This document shows, one piece after another, positions 1 through 12,029 of a DNA stretch of 64,000 bases. Under the pieces are notes generated by a model, which saw nothing but the letters and a program-made list of their open reading frames with translations, ran no database searches and was not told the origin of the DNA. This DNA is from Psilocybe azurescens (lineage: Eukaryota; Basidiomycota; Agaricomycetes; Agaricales; Agrocybaceae). Within the stretch, counting starts at the first letter, position 1, and every line of letters begins with the position of its first letter. Position numbers and translations under genes: made by a program. The stretch is from contig JAJIRX010000488.1 in NCBI GenBank assembly GCA_023853785.1, forward strand, positions 1 to 64,000. Direction: 5' to 3'.

Positions 1-936
1 TGTCCGTGCATTTCGACATCTTCCAAGAGCTCCTGTATATCAAAGTCGACATTTTCCGAGAGAGCAATATCGCCTGCTTGTCGGACTGGATCGGAATCTT
101 CCTCCTGGGTCAAGTGATCACTGCCAATATGAACATCGTCCAAAATTATACAGTCCTCGGGAGGTACGGATGAAGGTACGGAGGATATCAAGGAGCTGTG
201 AAGGCTTCTCACAATATGCATGCCTACAGCGAAACCTTTGAAATCAATTAGACCATCTTTCACATCAAGAAGTTGTCTAAAAGTGGGATGCATTAATTAG
301 ATATAATTGGAATAAAGAAATTATTCGTTGACGAACAAGATTTTGTGGTAAATCTCGAAAGAAAGATCGGGCATCAAGCCAATGTAAGCCTCAGCCACTT
401 GGCGTCCTGAGTAAGAGGAATCAGATACCAAAATATATGCCTGTTTATCTAGAGGAAAACAGACTCTGGAGAAATCCATTGGCAGGCTCGCATTCCAAAA
501 CCTTTGCTTCATCCTCTCCACATCATCAGAGGTCATGGAAGGAAATGGGGGATCAAGTTGGCGAACTACTACATCTGGAATCCCCTTTAACTTAGGCAGA
601 GGACCCTCTGAAAGGATATAAGAACGAGAAAACTGACATCGTTAAGAAACGCTTACCTTTCTCCAACAAAGTTTCGTCTAGATTCTCCCCTGCCTGAACC
701 CAGCCTGCAAGTCGGATGACGACAGCCAGCCCTTCTTTTGATAACTTACCACTACCATCCCTATCCGCGATCGACCATATATCCCGAAGTTGTTTAAACG
801 ATATCCCGCTTTGCTTGAAAATACCAATCGCTGTATCCACGCTCAGAGTGTCGGACCGGTTCCAACTGCCTGTGTTCGTTTCCAACAGGCGACTAGCAAG
901 AAAAAGTTCATTCGAAGAGGGCACAAAATGTTGCAT
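1..936 (-). CDS. EH-domain endocytic scaffold protein, 5' part, cut by window edge
   Basis: Starts at the ATG at 936 and leaves the window at base 1. Exon 1 (936 to about 660) encodes an EH domain with an EF-hand-type loop DRDGSGKLSKE preceded by the helix ISFKQLRDIWSIA. A GTAAGC donor follows; exon 2 resumes at about 604 with GPLPKLKGIPD. Further exons (to 325, then about 290 to 1) encode a second EH-like region ending in HIVRSLHSSLISSVP. The order and wording match the complete copy at 45607-48532, so the two are inverted paralogues. EH domains bind NPF motifs in Ede1/Eps15-type scaffolds at endocytic sites; that role is inferred from the family. The start is supported by alignment with the paralogue. 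No disabling change is visible in the part present. Confidence 0.8.
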
Positions 937-1803
937 GAGAGTTGGAGTTGTCGTTCACAGTATGCCTACAACAAGATATGAGATTTGGATATCGGGCACA
1001 CCATACCACAAAACATGCACAGGAATATCTTCAGTCGATGGCTATGCATACTTGTCAGATGTCATGCGCAAGTCACGCAAGCTGTCCTTGCCCCGGATAA
1101 GGCCTTGTCCAGTATCAGAGAGGTTGAATAGGGCGCTGCGCCGCACAAGTGGGGGCATTTGAAGAATTGAGTAAGGTTCAGGTAAGACCTAAGATAGGGC
1201 CAGTACTGACTTGGGAGGTCATCCGCTTTAGGTCACCGAAAGTATTATGTAATACCATATCCTCGGTCCTATCTGACCTTCGTCGTGCGCTATGTATGGT
1301 GGATTTTGTCTGCTGAGTGATCGTGCTCTGACCATTCCTGGATCAATTGGCCGGAATATCACTCTGGGTCACCCAGACTTGGGTGTCAATGTCCTCTCAG
1401 GCACAACAATTGGAACCTCGCCTGCATATACGGCAAGTTCGGTGCATTCGGCGGCCATCCACGGCTTGGCTCTCTCAAAGGGTCCGGCAGATTTTTCTTA
1501 GGAGATCTTGCATAGAGGCAGATATGAGGTCATGGTGTAGGTGGATCAGATTGTCATTTCGTTACGCATCTGCAATGGATCTCGTGACCGCGAAGTGTCA
1601 ATACTGCGCAATTTCAATCTCTTGATGATTTTGACGGCTACAATGCAGTTTAAAGATTATTATAAAAGTCGCAGACATAGCTAGCATGTATATAGGGTGA
1701 TCTATCATAACTGTGGGTAAGTACTGTTAGTTGTTCTAAAAAGACAGCGTGCGAAATGTCGATTTCCTTCACATCTACCATATTTACGCGCCTCTTTTTC
1801 TGA
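937..1803. other. Intergenic, no gene recognised
   Basis: Lies between the divergent EH gene and kinase copy 1. Open frames here (for example 1292-1501) show no recognisable domain, no convincing splice-linked continuation and no paralogue elsewhere in the window. The part upstream of the EH start does not resemble the upstream region of the 45.6 kb paralogue, so the duplication does not extend far in this direction. Confidence 0.6.
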
Positions 1804-3245
1804 ATGGCTTTTGAACCTCAGGAAGTGTTTTGGCGCGACAAACAGTCATGATTGCTGTCATGCGGTTATCAGCTTCGCCCTCGTTTCCAACCAGACTGGG
1901 TTCCATCCTGGGTCACAAACCCTCCTGCCGACATCACTGAATTGCGATACAGAGAAGATCATATTCGTCGAGGGGTACGTGCTCAGTAGCTGTACAAGTG
2001 AAATTTCATTTTAATTATTCACATAGCGCTCACCAGTAATGGATGCAGTTCGTTTGATGGATAACAAACCCGTAATGCTGAAGAAAGTATACCAGGCAAA
2101 TAATGGGTTCGATCAGGAGCTCGTTATCTCTAAATATGTTTCTTCAACAGAGCTTTCAAAACACGCAGATAATAACTGTGTTCCCGTTTATGAGGTTTTA
2201 AATGTCCCGGAAGACACCAAATTCGTGGTCATTGTGATGCCTCTACTACATCCATTCGACACTACGCGGTTTGACACCATTGGAAAATGTTTCGATTTCT
2301 TCTATCAAACATTCAAGGTATATCACGCGTGGAGCCCTATCTCTGTGTATGCTGTCTAATATGCTGTTCAGGGTCTGCAGTTTCTTCATCATCGTCATAT
2401 TGCTCATTGGTGAGGTTACGTTCGATTGTTACTATGAGGTACTCGCATTAAATGCTCCATTCAGCGATTGTACACAAAACAATGTCATGATGGATCCATC
2501 TGAGATTTATCCCGATGGGTTTCATCCTGTGAAATATGACATGAACTGCGATCTTACTGGTCCTGCATTTCAGAAATATACAAGAACTCAACGACCCCGA
2601 AATACTACTGGATTGATTTCGGATTATCAGTGCAATTCGACCGGTCGGATGAGTTTCCTCGGGCAATTTCAACACGAGGGAGGTGACAAGTCAGTGCCCG
2701 AATTTCAAGATATGGCGCGACTGCACGCAGCACGAGATCCCTTTCCAACGGACATCTACTACCTAGGGAATTTGGTCAGGATGTTTTTCCTCGAGGTATC
2801 ATTTTTCGTCGCCACAGCGTTTATAAAAGTCTTGCTGACTCTCTCGTTCTCTTTCGTTTCTCTAGGGTCACTCAGGACTTTTGGATGGCTTTAAATACGG
2901 CTTCGCATTTATGAAACCCTCGTTGATGCCATGGTGCAGGAAGACATGACCAAACGCCCAACAATCGATCAATGCGTTGTCCATCTTGAGGAAATCATTC
3001 GTTCTCAAAGCTCCTGGACACTTCGTGCTCAGATCTGGCACAGTACCGACAATCCCTTTGGTTTTATCTGGTTTCTTCCTCATTGGGCGCGACGCATCAT
3101 ATACATTATCACTCGGACGCCAGCTGTACCGTCATGGAGCAGCAGACAAAATGTTGTGCTGCCAACCTCTGTGGATCGCTCTGCAGTTTCGTCTTTGCGC
3201 TTTATGCGGTATCATAACACTTGGCAGGTTCAGAGCTATGTTTAG
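1804..3245 (+). pseudogene. Kinase-like gene, copy 1 (degenerate)
   Basis: Same five-exon plan as the open copy at 9733-11109. The start ATG at 1804 leads into EPQEVFWRD, but the conserved Trp codon becomes TGA at 1849-1851. Exon 2 begins after CATAG near 2026 (SPVMDAVRL) and keeps the lysine-bearing strand VMLKKV. The catalytic-loop exon keeps DCTQNNVMMD. Around 2595 a lost C in a C-run shifts frame until an extra G near 2682 restores it, so the DFG region is readable only in another frame. A further lost C near 2923 precedes the last exon (KRPTIDQC, HWARRIIYI). The nonsense codon makes this a likely pseudogene, though homopolymer shifts in this window are of doubtful reality. Confidence 0.75.
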
Positions 3246-3837
3246 CTTTGCCTTGTTAATCCGACTACTGTACTACATAGATGTTCTTTAAATTTTAAAT
3301 TATTGTTATTGAGCGCATTCGATGCTGTTTTCATGGCCTCTTGACTCGCTTTGAGAACGAGCGTAGTGCTTATGAGCTGCATTCATACATACATGACAAG
3401 GTCACGCCCGGAACGCAGGCGGAATATTGACCGAGATCTATAAATAGCGTTTAGGAACCTGGAGCGATTCGAGATGCTTTAGGTTTGATTATGATACAAG
3501 GGCAGTGTTGGAGAAGGGTGGAGACTATTCTACACAGATGAAAACCATATCTAGCTTGTACAATACTCTACATAATTAGTACAAAACAGATATTACTAAA
3601 TTATTATCTTTCAGAACCTGTAATAACAAAAAAGCAAATTGATGTGCAATGTGTAGTAAAGAAAGGATAAAGAGAGCATGGATGGGGCATAATTGTTGTA
3701 CAACAACAGATGAAAGAAGAAAGAAAAGAGATACACGATTGGTCATGAAGGTCATGAAGGCAAGGAGATACTGACGCTAAGCTCAGGCAAATACACGCGA
3801 AGATCTCGTCCAATACGCATGGCCAGATTATACTCCA
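3246..3837. other. Intergenic, nothing recognised
   Basis: Space between the 3' ends of kinase copy 1 (plus) and the F-box gene (minus). AT-rich, with a purine-rich stretch at 3650-3740. No open frame here has splice-linked partners or a recognisable motif. Confidence 0.6.
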
Positions 3838-5315
3838 GAGATGTGCATTGCCAATCGTTGAAGTTTCCACTCAGTCATCACGCCTTGATTATCGTTCAAG
3901 ACGTGCGAAAATTCTGACTGGTAAAGAGAAGGAAAGGCTTGATTAGAGTGACGTTGCCTTGTACAAACCCAAAGGAAAACTCACTATCCCACGCTCCGTC
4001 GATATCTTACCGCAGTCTATCTTGAGAATCTTTAAGTGGGGTAACAAGGATGCAAGATCAACGATGAGATGAGCAGAGAGGGTGTCAACTTTGATTTGCA
4101 ACTCAGTAACGTCTAGTGGTGGAAAGCCAGTCACGCTGGGCGAGCGAAGAACCGTCAACACTTCGCTATGGGACAAAGCACGGTCGGTTAACTTTAATGA
4201 ATCGAGCATCGAGCTGTGCATGTCAACGAATCGTATGAAACTGTCCAAAGGAGCGCGCAAAGGACGTAAGGACATCCCGACGCTGCGAAGTTGAGGGAAA
4301 GGCACGTGCACAGCGCCAATGATTCTCTGAATCCAATTGATGAAATCGGGGTCGCCAGGTTTAATGCGAGGGTGCATCGGCTGGAGAACAGGTCGATATC
4401 CTTCAGCGTGGCACGGTGTTTCTCCAAGAATCGGACGAACGTCATGGGATCGGAAAGGTGGCCTCCATCAAACGGAATAGAAAGTGTGATCTTCTTAAGC
4501 GACGGAAAGAATCCCATTTTCCGAAAAATCCGACTGAGGTCCAAATCCTGGGAGGTGTAAGTGGAGAGGAATGCGAGGAGGTCAAAGAGTCCTTCAGGTT
4601 ATTGAGAAACACGACAAAGCCATCATGGACTCCGTTGATTTCTTTGAAGGAAAGAGACCCTGTGCAAAAATAAAATACGAAGTCTTCCAATTTAGGAAGG
4701 CGTATTCGGGCAAGTGAATTGAGCATCGTGGGTGGGACCTTGACGGTGAGTTTGACCAAGTGACTGGACCAAGTCTCCAAAGCTGGGGTCAGGAACGCAT
4801 TATAAAGCTCAGGATGATATCCAAGAGAGTCGTCCCAATTAGTATACTCCATTACGTTCTTCATTTGCTTGAACGCGGCATTGATCCTGGTAACGTCCTT
4901 GCTCAACCGCTTCTGAAGGCGCTGTTCTGCTTTCTTCTTCGTGTAATAAGGGTCGAGGAGTTCAAGGAACTGAACAATCAGGTTCTCTGTACGACTGCGA
5001 TGTGATTTGGTCCGAGGTTGGACCAGCCACGGGCGAATTTCGACCTTCTTGACGTGCGTGGCGACATTCGGGTCACTATGATAATGTTATGTCAAAGAAT
5101 AATTTAAGGTGGATATAAAGAAGAACGCACCAGAGATGTGCTAACAACCTTTTCATCTCTTTATCTCGCTTCACAATTTCAAGCGTGGCGTAGCGGGACC
5201 TCATCCATGCCTCGTATAGAACAGGGTGGCAGCCATTGATCCGTTCCAGATCTTCGGTGGGGATGAAATTAAGAACGTGGTGCCAAATGTCCTCGTTCAG
5301 CATACACTTGGCCAT
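3838..5315 (-). CDS. F-box/LRR-like protein
   Basis: Begins at the ATG at 5315. The N-terminus (NEDIWHHVLNFIPTEDLERI) has the hydrophobic spacing of a fungal F-box. An intron of about 55 nt follows (GTGCGT donor near 5133). The long second part is leucine-rich with LRR-like pieces such as FPSLKKITLSIP and LPHLKILKID. Last exon after TTACCAG at about 3923; stop at 3838. Two frame breaks are each repaired by one extra base in a short A-run on the plus strand (4584-4586 and 4387-4388), giving continuous LRR-like sequence, so I read this as one gene. F-box proteins link substrates to Skp1-Cullin1 ubiquitin ligases; such F-box/LRR genes are heavily expanded in mushrooms. The substrate cannot be told. 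Moderately sure of the F-box call. Confidence 0.68.
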
Positions 5316-6364
5316 AATGCTAAGAGGTAGGAATTGGAAGGGAAGTGGAATAGCAAAGCACCTCTCCTTGGGTCTTCCTGAGTCATTTTAGCCACGAGGC
5401 TTTATGGAACACCGTTTTAGGATGTGATGTGGAATTAGGGCGGGATACATCACGTGTAGAATGAACAGCAATGCACAGCGTTGAAGAAGGCGCGCTCTGG
5501 AAGGTTTTCTGGAGCGCTGAGGAGGACATCCCATGTTGAAAGTTACTTTTATATATATTTCCAACAAGTTCGTAATCCTGAACTGTGAGGGCTCTGACAT
5601 CATTGACATATGTTGCCGCGATCATTGCGTTGCCTAAAGATCAACAGATCAAGTTCCCAATCTTGACACCGCATGCAATGTGGGGTGGCGTACCGGGTCC
5701 CAGCCTAAAGATATTTTCTTCACATTGAGTTCAGACATGTATAGTTTCACCGACCCACAGATGCCGAAGCAATGGTCAAAGCATAAGGATCGGGCAACAT
5801 ACAATCTTGCTTACTGTCGTTCACTCAAACCATGTTCTAAGTTCATATGTCCACAACAATAGCTTGCCACCAGATGCCGCGGTAGCTTCATGGATGGAGA
5901 TTCAAAGATTTTGTGATTTGTGAGAAGAAGTTCAGGCCTAGTCGATCGCAAGATCGCGCTTTTACGCGTCGTAGTGGTTTCAGAGGCAAAAATCATGGCG
6001 TCCCGAATCACGATGGACGTTGGAAAGTGCCCCACAGGTGCACAAGGGAGATGTCAAATGCTCACATTTATGTTAAAATGAGGCGTTATATCATCAGAGG
6101 AAGAGACAGAGAGACATTGAGGGAAATACACGGCGGGAGAGGGAGTAAAAGATAGTCGCCGTGTCATAAATATGCCAAGAGCCAAAGCCAAATTGGATAT
6201 TCTCGTTAACCCGCAATCAGCCGCATCGGCATCTATCTTTGCCATTTTATTCAAATTTTTGGCATTTTCATTTTATCACCACATACCATTTCTATGCAGT
6301 TCTCTCTGTCTGCACACTGTTATATATAACTTAATCAAATTGTTTATACCTAATGATTTATAGC
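5316..6364. other. Intergenic with a dispersed repeat
   Basis: No gene recognised. Short open frames (5383-5625, 6054-6254) have no domain. The two ends of this stretch resemble 11449-11790, listed separately as a repeat. Confidence 0.55.
5489..6205 (+). repeat. Dispersed repeat copy A (interrupted), pairs with 11449-11790
   Basis: The left end (5489-5535, ending TTCTGGAGCGCTGAGGAGG) matches 11449-11490. The right part (5938-6205: CGCAAGATCGC, ATGCCAAGAGCCAAA) matches 11496-11740 in the same order and orientation. About 400 bp at 5536-5937 are absent from the other copy. Both copies accompany kinase-like genes, so the segment probably duplicated with them. Confidence 0.6.
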
Positions 6365-6475
6365 AAAAGTGACCACCGAATTGACCGTCTGCGTTGTCAA
6401 AGTGAACCGAATGACCAAAATCAAGCCAGTAATACTTGGGGTCATTGCGTTCTTGTGTACTGTGCTGCATGCAGC
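6365..6475 (-). pseudogene. Kinase-like gene fragment (DFG region only)
   Basis: The minus strand reads STQERNDPKYYWLDFGHSV, clearly related to TRTQRPPKYYWIDFGLSV in copy 3. No other exon is attached. It lies just downstream, in transcription sense, of degenerate copy 2 and is a separate relic because copy 2 has its own equivalent region at about 6930. Confidence 0.7.
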
Positions 6476-6529
6476 AACTATGAGATTCGGCCCAAACTCA
6501 AGGTTATTAGGAATGTAAAACAATGAAGT

Positions 6530-7905
6530 GGGTACAAAATGATTGTTAGGGTAACGGAACTATAGGTACTGTGCCAGACCTCAGTGTCGACGAGCTCTGT
6601 ACATGAATGATTCCTTCAAAATAGACGAAGCATTGATCAGTTTTCGCGCGTTTGGTCATGTCTTCCGGCACTATGACATCAACGAGGGGTTTCATAAAGG
6701 CGAAGCCGTATTTAAAGCTCAACTACAAACTCAGGTGACCCTGAAACAACGAATGAAGATGACACATAGAGCAAGACCATGTTGGAAAGGGATCTCGTGC
6801 TGTGTGCAGTCACATCATATCTTCGAATTCGGGCACTGACTTATCATCTCATTGTATTGAAGCTGCCTGAGGAAGCTTGTCCGACTCATCAAATCGGACT
6901 GATATTCCGAAATCAATACAGTAGTACTTCGGGGATCGTTAAGTTCTTGTGTATTTCTGAAATGCAGGACCAGTAAGATCGCGGTTCATGTCATATTTCA
7001 CAGGATGATGAAAGCCTGGCGTCACCAGGCTCACTGAGAGTCACGCGGAAAATTACAGTACCACGATATATCGATAGAACGACTGACTGAGTTACAGGTG
7101 TGTACGGTGCATAGGGTTGGGGATCGCGGTCACGTGGTACGTAAATGTAGAAGATAAGATGATATGGGCTCAGATGAAACCCATCAGAGTAAGTCTCAGA
7201 AGGATGGAGTGCTCAGTGCAAGTGCCTCATAGTAATAATCGAACGTACCCTCACCAATGGGCAATATGACAATCGTGAAGAAATTGCAGACCCTGGACAA
7301 CACGTTATACAGCGAAGAAACATCTGACTTCATACGTGGTTACTTTGAAACTCTGATAGAAGAAATTCAGACATTCTGCAATAGTGCGTGTCAAACCGCA
7401 TGGTATCTAATGGATGTAATAGAAGCATCACAATCAACCACGAATGTGGTGTCCTACGTGATATTCAAAACTTCATAAAAAGGAACACAGTTATAATTTG
7501 CGTGTTTCCTGTAGAAGAAACGTATTGAGAGATAACGAGCTCCCGATCGAGCCCATTGTCTGGCTGGTATACATACTTCAGCCTTACGGGTTTACTATCC
7601 ACCAACTGAGTTGCATCTATTACTGGTGAGGGCTACAAGATTAATCAAAATGGTATTTCACTCGTACAGTCACTGAGCACGTACTCTTCGACGAATGTGA
7701 GTACCCCTCTTATGCAAGTCAGTGATGTCAACAGCAGGGACTGTAACCCACAACGAAGTCCAGTCAGGTTGAAAACGAGGGCGAAGTTGATAGCCCCAGG
7801 ACAGCAACCATGGTTGTTTGTCGCGCCAAAGCACTTCCTGAGGTTCAAGCTCCGTTCTGGAAAGCAGTAAATGATGGACGCCGTGTGCGGAGGTGAAGTA
7901 GATAA
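6530..7905 (-). pseudogene. Kinase-like gene, copy 2 (heavily degenerate)
   Basis: The minus strand follows the family exon order: LEPQEVLWRDKQPWLLSWG (about 7850), a donor near 7685, SPVIDATQL (about 7630), the catalytic-loop exon near 7310-7250, the DFG region near 6930 and the C-terminal region near 6700. The start codon is ACG where the family has ATG. The HRD motif has become HW, the segment around the catalytic Asn is replaced by unrelated sequence (about 7020-7190), the DFG exon carries stops, and the 3' end is missing. This is true decay, not just homopolymer shifts. Confidence 0.75.
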
Positions 7906-8984
7906 GCATGAGGAAATGAATAATTGTTAAAGACTAAAGTTGATTGACGAAGTTTTTCACGTTTTCAGTAACTCACACCAGACAAGTAACGTAATATCAA
8001 GGAATGACACCCAGTGACGCCGAAGACGGTGGACCGCCATCGAAAATGAGATTGTAACTAACACGACTGGAATAAAGCATTTGTTGACTTTGTTCAAGTT
8101 TGGGGCTTGACCAATTTACATCCTGAGTTATGCAGCTGGTAAGAGAGTTCACAATTCTAATGTCGCCGCTTCAATGGAATCTCGATGTTTTAAAAATGCT
8201 AAACGCTAGTACGTTAGAATGATTTTTCAACACAGGAACAGAAATAATATCTCAAAGACGGTGCGTCGCGCCTTGTAATTAAAGGTGAGTGGTAAGATAG
8301 TAGGTGGGGGGAGAGGTCAGCGATGTTGTGCTGCGTTATCTCTAGGGCGTAGAGGACCGATGGCGATGCTGAAGGGTGACCCCTCTTCGCATCACAATGG
8401 TACTCTACTCTACCTATTATGTGTATAGACTTGTGACTAGGATAAAAAATTATACGAAATGAAAGGTGATGGGTGAGTGGGATTTAGAGAAATTCGGTAT
8501 GTAATGAATGGGTAAGATGAATTGTGTTGACTGCCTACGCAATCGGTCGTGGTACAGATTAGAGAGAAATAAGATAAAATGTTGGGGCAGTCAAAACACG
8601 TGGCTCTCCTTCTCACGAGACGTACCCGCAGGCGGGTACTTACAGTTTTATTACATCCGAAGTTCGTCCTTCCGAGCCATCATCAATCATCGAAGTTGTC
8701 CGTGGTAAATATCAGCTTGCTCGTCTAATTAAAGATATCACACGGAGGCGTGATTTACTGAAATAGGCGTGACTGCGATGGGTCATTGAAAATTATTCTC
8801 TTGTAAGTTAGAAAGGCCAGTAGGTTTGCGTGGGTACTCCTTCACAGCAGGACTCTCGTGATTCGTTGAAAGCTTGTTTCTCTTGCCCGCTGACGGGCTG
8901 TTGTCGACTTCGTCTGTTCGCTGTTTATGGCTAGAGCCTTGAGTGAGGAGGGGGTGTGAGAGGCGAACGTACGGGGAGACTATA
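7906..8984. other. Intergenic; contains a dispersed repeat
   Basis: No gene recognised. The segment 8265-8715 resembles 52510-52900. The rest shows no feature I can support. Confidence 0.55.
8265..8715 (+). repeat. Dispersed repeat family R1, copy 1
   Basis: Shares ordered blocks with 52510-52900: GTGCGTCGCGCCT, the GGGGGGAGAGGTCAGC type block, GCTGAAGGGTGACCCC, then TCTCCTTCTCACGAGA and CGCGGGTACTT-like ends. Direct orientation, no coding capacity seen. Probably a non-autonomous mobile element; ends and TSDs were not resolved. Confidence 0.6.
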
Positions 8985-9220
8985 ATAAAAGTGATTGGAA
9001 TAGGGAGGGGTGACTGGGCCAGGAAGAGTTTCGAGAGGTGCATCGACGATAGAATCTGGATCCTGCGACTCCAAATTTTCAATCGCCTGATCCGGAAAAT
9101 GTTGTATCGCTCATTGGAGGTCGCCAAGAGACTCATAAGGGTCTCCTTGGACCCCTCGGGTCGGCTGGCATGTTCTTTCCTACAGGCGTGGTCGAAGAGA
9201 AATGAAGCCAACGTGAGAAC
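8985..9220 (+). repeat. Dispersed repeat family R2, copy 1, with conserved short frame
   Basis: About 230 bp matching 40200-40420. The plus frame stays open in both copies and conserves GIGRGDW, CIDD, WIL, EVA, RLIR and WSKRN. The opposite strand is also partly conserved, so which strand is coding, if either, is not certain. Function unknown. Confidence 0.55.
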
Positions 9221-9732
9221 AAACGCAAGTCTGCTGGCCTGCTTAATCTATTCGAGGGTGATCTATAATGACTTCAAGATAGCGGTGTCACCATACAGAA
9301 GCATGGGTCACCTTGATAAAACGATGACGTTCACAATAAGCTTTATGGAGCCCTATAATTGGGATGGTATGATTAAGCGCCCGACAGTCAGCTAATGTAC
9401 TATTAATCTAAAGGAAATCATTCATCATCTAAATCGTCTATGCACTTGTCTCAGGGCTCGTATAGTGCCGATGGATCCGATGGCAATGCGCATCACTCAT
9501 CTCAGGCTGTCTTCCTGTCTGTTCAAGTACAATAGAATAACGTTGCTTTACGTACACACCATCTGACTCGAATGTGGTCTGTGGTCGCCCATTGTTCGCA
9601 AAAGGGAAGGCGTGAGAAACGGCAACTTTCCTGGAACCGCCCTTGACAATTGTTCTCTTCGTCGAGCTTGTCTATATAGTAAACTCCGGTGACATTGGTG
9701 GGCCTCCACTATCTTTACGCACCTCTCTCTGA
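9221..9732. other. Intergenic upstream of kinase copy 3
   Basis: No gene recognised. A TATA-like string (TATATAG, 9674-9680) lies about 55 bp before the start codon of the kinase gene and is a plausible core promoter. Confidence 0.5.
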
Positions 9733-11109
9733 ATGGATTTGGAACCTCAAGAAGTGTTTTGGCGTGACAACCAACCATGGTTGCTGTCTCGCGGTTATCA
9801 ACTTCGCCCCCGTTTTCAACCAGACTGGACCCCCTCCTGGGTTACGAATCCTCCTGTCGACGACTTGGAAGTGTTAGACAGGGAAGACTACATTCGTCGA
9901 GGGTGCGTGTGCACGACATCTGTATAAGTGGCATGCCGTATTGACGATTACCCAGCACTTACCAGTCATGGATGCCATTCGGTTGAAGGATAACAAACCC
10001 GTAATGTTGAAGAAGGTATACCAAGCAGATAACGAGTTCGATCAAGAGCTTGTTATCTCTCAATATCTGTCTTCTCCAGAACTATTGAAACACCCAGATA
10101 ACCACTGTGTGCCCATTTATGAGGTTTTGAACATTCCAGACGACACCGAACGTGTGATCATCGTGATGCCTTTATTACATCCATTCGACGCTACACGGTT
10201 TGACACCATTGGAGAATGTCTGGACTTCTTCTATCAAATATTTAAGGTATACCGCGCATGGAATCACACCTCTGTGCCGTCTAATATGTCGTCCAGGGTC
10301 TGCAGTTTCTTCATCATCGTCATATCGCCCATCGGTGAGGTTAGGCTCAGCCAATACTGTGAATACCTACTCAGTCTCCATTCAGCGACTGTACAGAAAA
10401 CAATGTCATGATGGATCCATCTGAGATTTATCCCAATGGGTTCCACCCTGTAAATTACGACATGAACCGCGACCTCACAGGTCCTGCATTTCAGAAGTAC
10501 ACAAGGACTCAACGACCGCCCAAATACTACTGGATTGATTTTGGCTTATCAGTCCGATTTGACGAGTCGGACAAGTTTCCTCGGGCAATCTCAATACGAG
10601 GAGGTGACAAGTCAGTACCCGAATTTCAAGATATGGCGCGACTGCACACAGCACGAGATCCCTTTCCAACGGACATCTACTACCTGGGCAATTTGATCAG
10701 GATGTATTTCACCGAGGTATCTTTTCTATCGTTACAGTGTCTGGAAGAGCTTTGTTCACTGCGTCATTTTCTTTCATTATTGTAGGGTCACCCCAAACTC
10801 ATCGATGGCTTTAAATATGGTTTCGGCTTCATGAAACCCCTCATTGATGTCATGGTGCAGGAAGACATGAGCAAACGTCCAACAATCGACCAATGCATCA
10901 TTTATCTGGAAGAAATCATCCGTTCTCAGAGCTCTTGCACACTTCGTGCCCAAGTTTGGCATAGCACCGATAATCCCTTTGGTTTTATCTACCGGCTGTT
11001 TCCTCACTGGGCGCGACGCATCATATACATTATCATAGGGAAGCCGGCTGTACCTTCGTGGAGTAGCAGGTCAAAATCTGCGCCACCAACCTCTAGGACT
11101 CCTCGCTGA
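9733..11109 (+). CDS. Kinase-like protein, copy 3 (the open copy)
   Basis: Five exons: 9733 to about 9906, 9956-10246, 10297-10334, 10386-10716, 10786-11109, joined by GT-AG introns. The exon 1 donor is uncertain by a few bases; a lost G in GGG at 9901-9903 is possible. The protein runs EPQEVFWRD...WVTNPP, then VMLKKV (ATP-binding Lys), the substrate-loop helices GECLDFFYQ, the catalytic loop HRD-CTENN formed across the third intron, and the Mg-binding WIDFG. It therefore keeps the Lys, HRD Asp, Asn and DFG Asp expected of an active kinase fold, though no glycine-rich loop is obvious. It ends in a basic/aromatic tail (HWARRIIYI, PSWSSRSK). Role unknown; it belongs to a mushroom kinase-like expansion with four relatives in this window. 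Confidence 0.8.
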
Positions 11110-12029
11110 TGCCCGGCTGTTACGACCGTATCATATAGTGTACATACCATACGTAGGCCGATCATATAGGGCTCACGCTCCTGTATAATTGTGGACCTCA
11201 CATCCTGTACCGTAGTCGCAACCTTGTCTACAAGCTCTTATCACCTTGTTTCATCCACGTCTCCGCACTTCCTGAGTCCTCGCCTAACGTCAGGTTGAAA
11301 CTTTTTAAAAAAAACCTCTCCAAATGTTCCTCACCTTCAGTCTACATTACAGCGGTTTGTCAACAGTCAAAATTCACATTATATCGTGATCCGTAGGGCA
11401 CATCACATATCACATATATCGAAGTATGTCTAGGAGAGACTAGGCGCGCTTTGAAAAGGTTTCTGGAGCGCTGAGGAGGCATCCCAGCCAGTCAATCGCA
11501 AGATCGCTCGTCGATGCGTCGTGATAGGAAGAACACTGAAAACTTTCATTGGAGGACCAGAGACAGCGACGATTGGGAAAACCCCTACAGTGGAGATCAC
11601 ATATGCTCACGTTGAGATCGAGAGATCCACGTTGAGAGACGTATATCATAGGCGTGGGAGAGAGGAGTACTCGACAAAACATGCCAACAGAACATAGCCG
11701 CCGTGCCATAAAAATGCCAAGAGCCAAGACCAATTGGGGTCATTTGTCGAGCTGCAACGGCATCAGGGCATCTACATTCATATCTTCGTCGTTTTATCAC
11801 CTGACAGCTAATTATCGGCCGTTACATTAAAATAAAGCTTCATGTGTCTACCAATCAGAGAAGAAGAATATCTCAGTAAAATAGTGCTGTCCGAGAGTGG
11901 CGAAGGCGAAGGCTGCTTGTTGTGCCGGTATTTTGGTATTTTTCGATATATTTCTGCCCTGGCATTATCACAATGCGGTCTCTCTTATGGGGCGGGTTCA
12001 GAAAGAAGAAAATTTTAACAGCTAGGGCA
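11110..12029. other. Intergenic between convergent kinase copies 3 and 4
   Basis: No gene recognised. Contains repeat copy B (11449-11790). Open frames here are on repeat sequence and show no domain. Confidence 0.55.
11449..11790 (+). repeat. Dispersed repeat copy B, pairs with 5489-6205
   Basis: The uninterrupted version of the segment seen at 5489-5535 plus 5938-6205. Shared landmarks are TTTCTGGAGCGCTGAGGAGG, TCGCAAGATCGC and AAATGCCAAGAGCCAA. Confidence 0.6.
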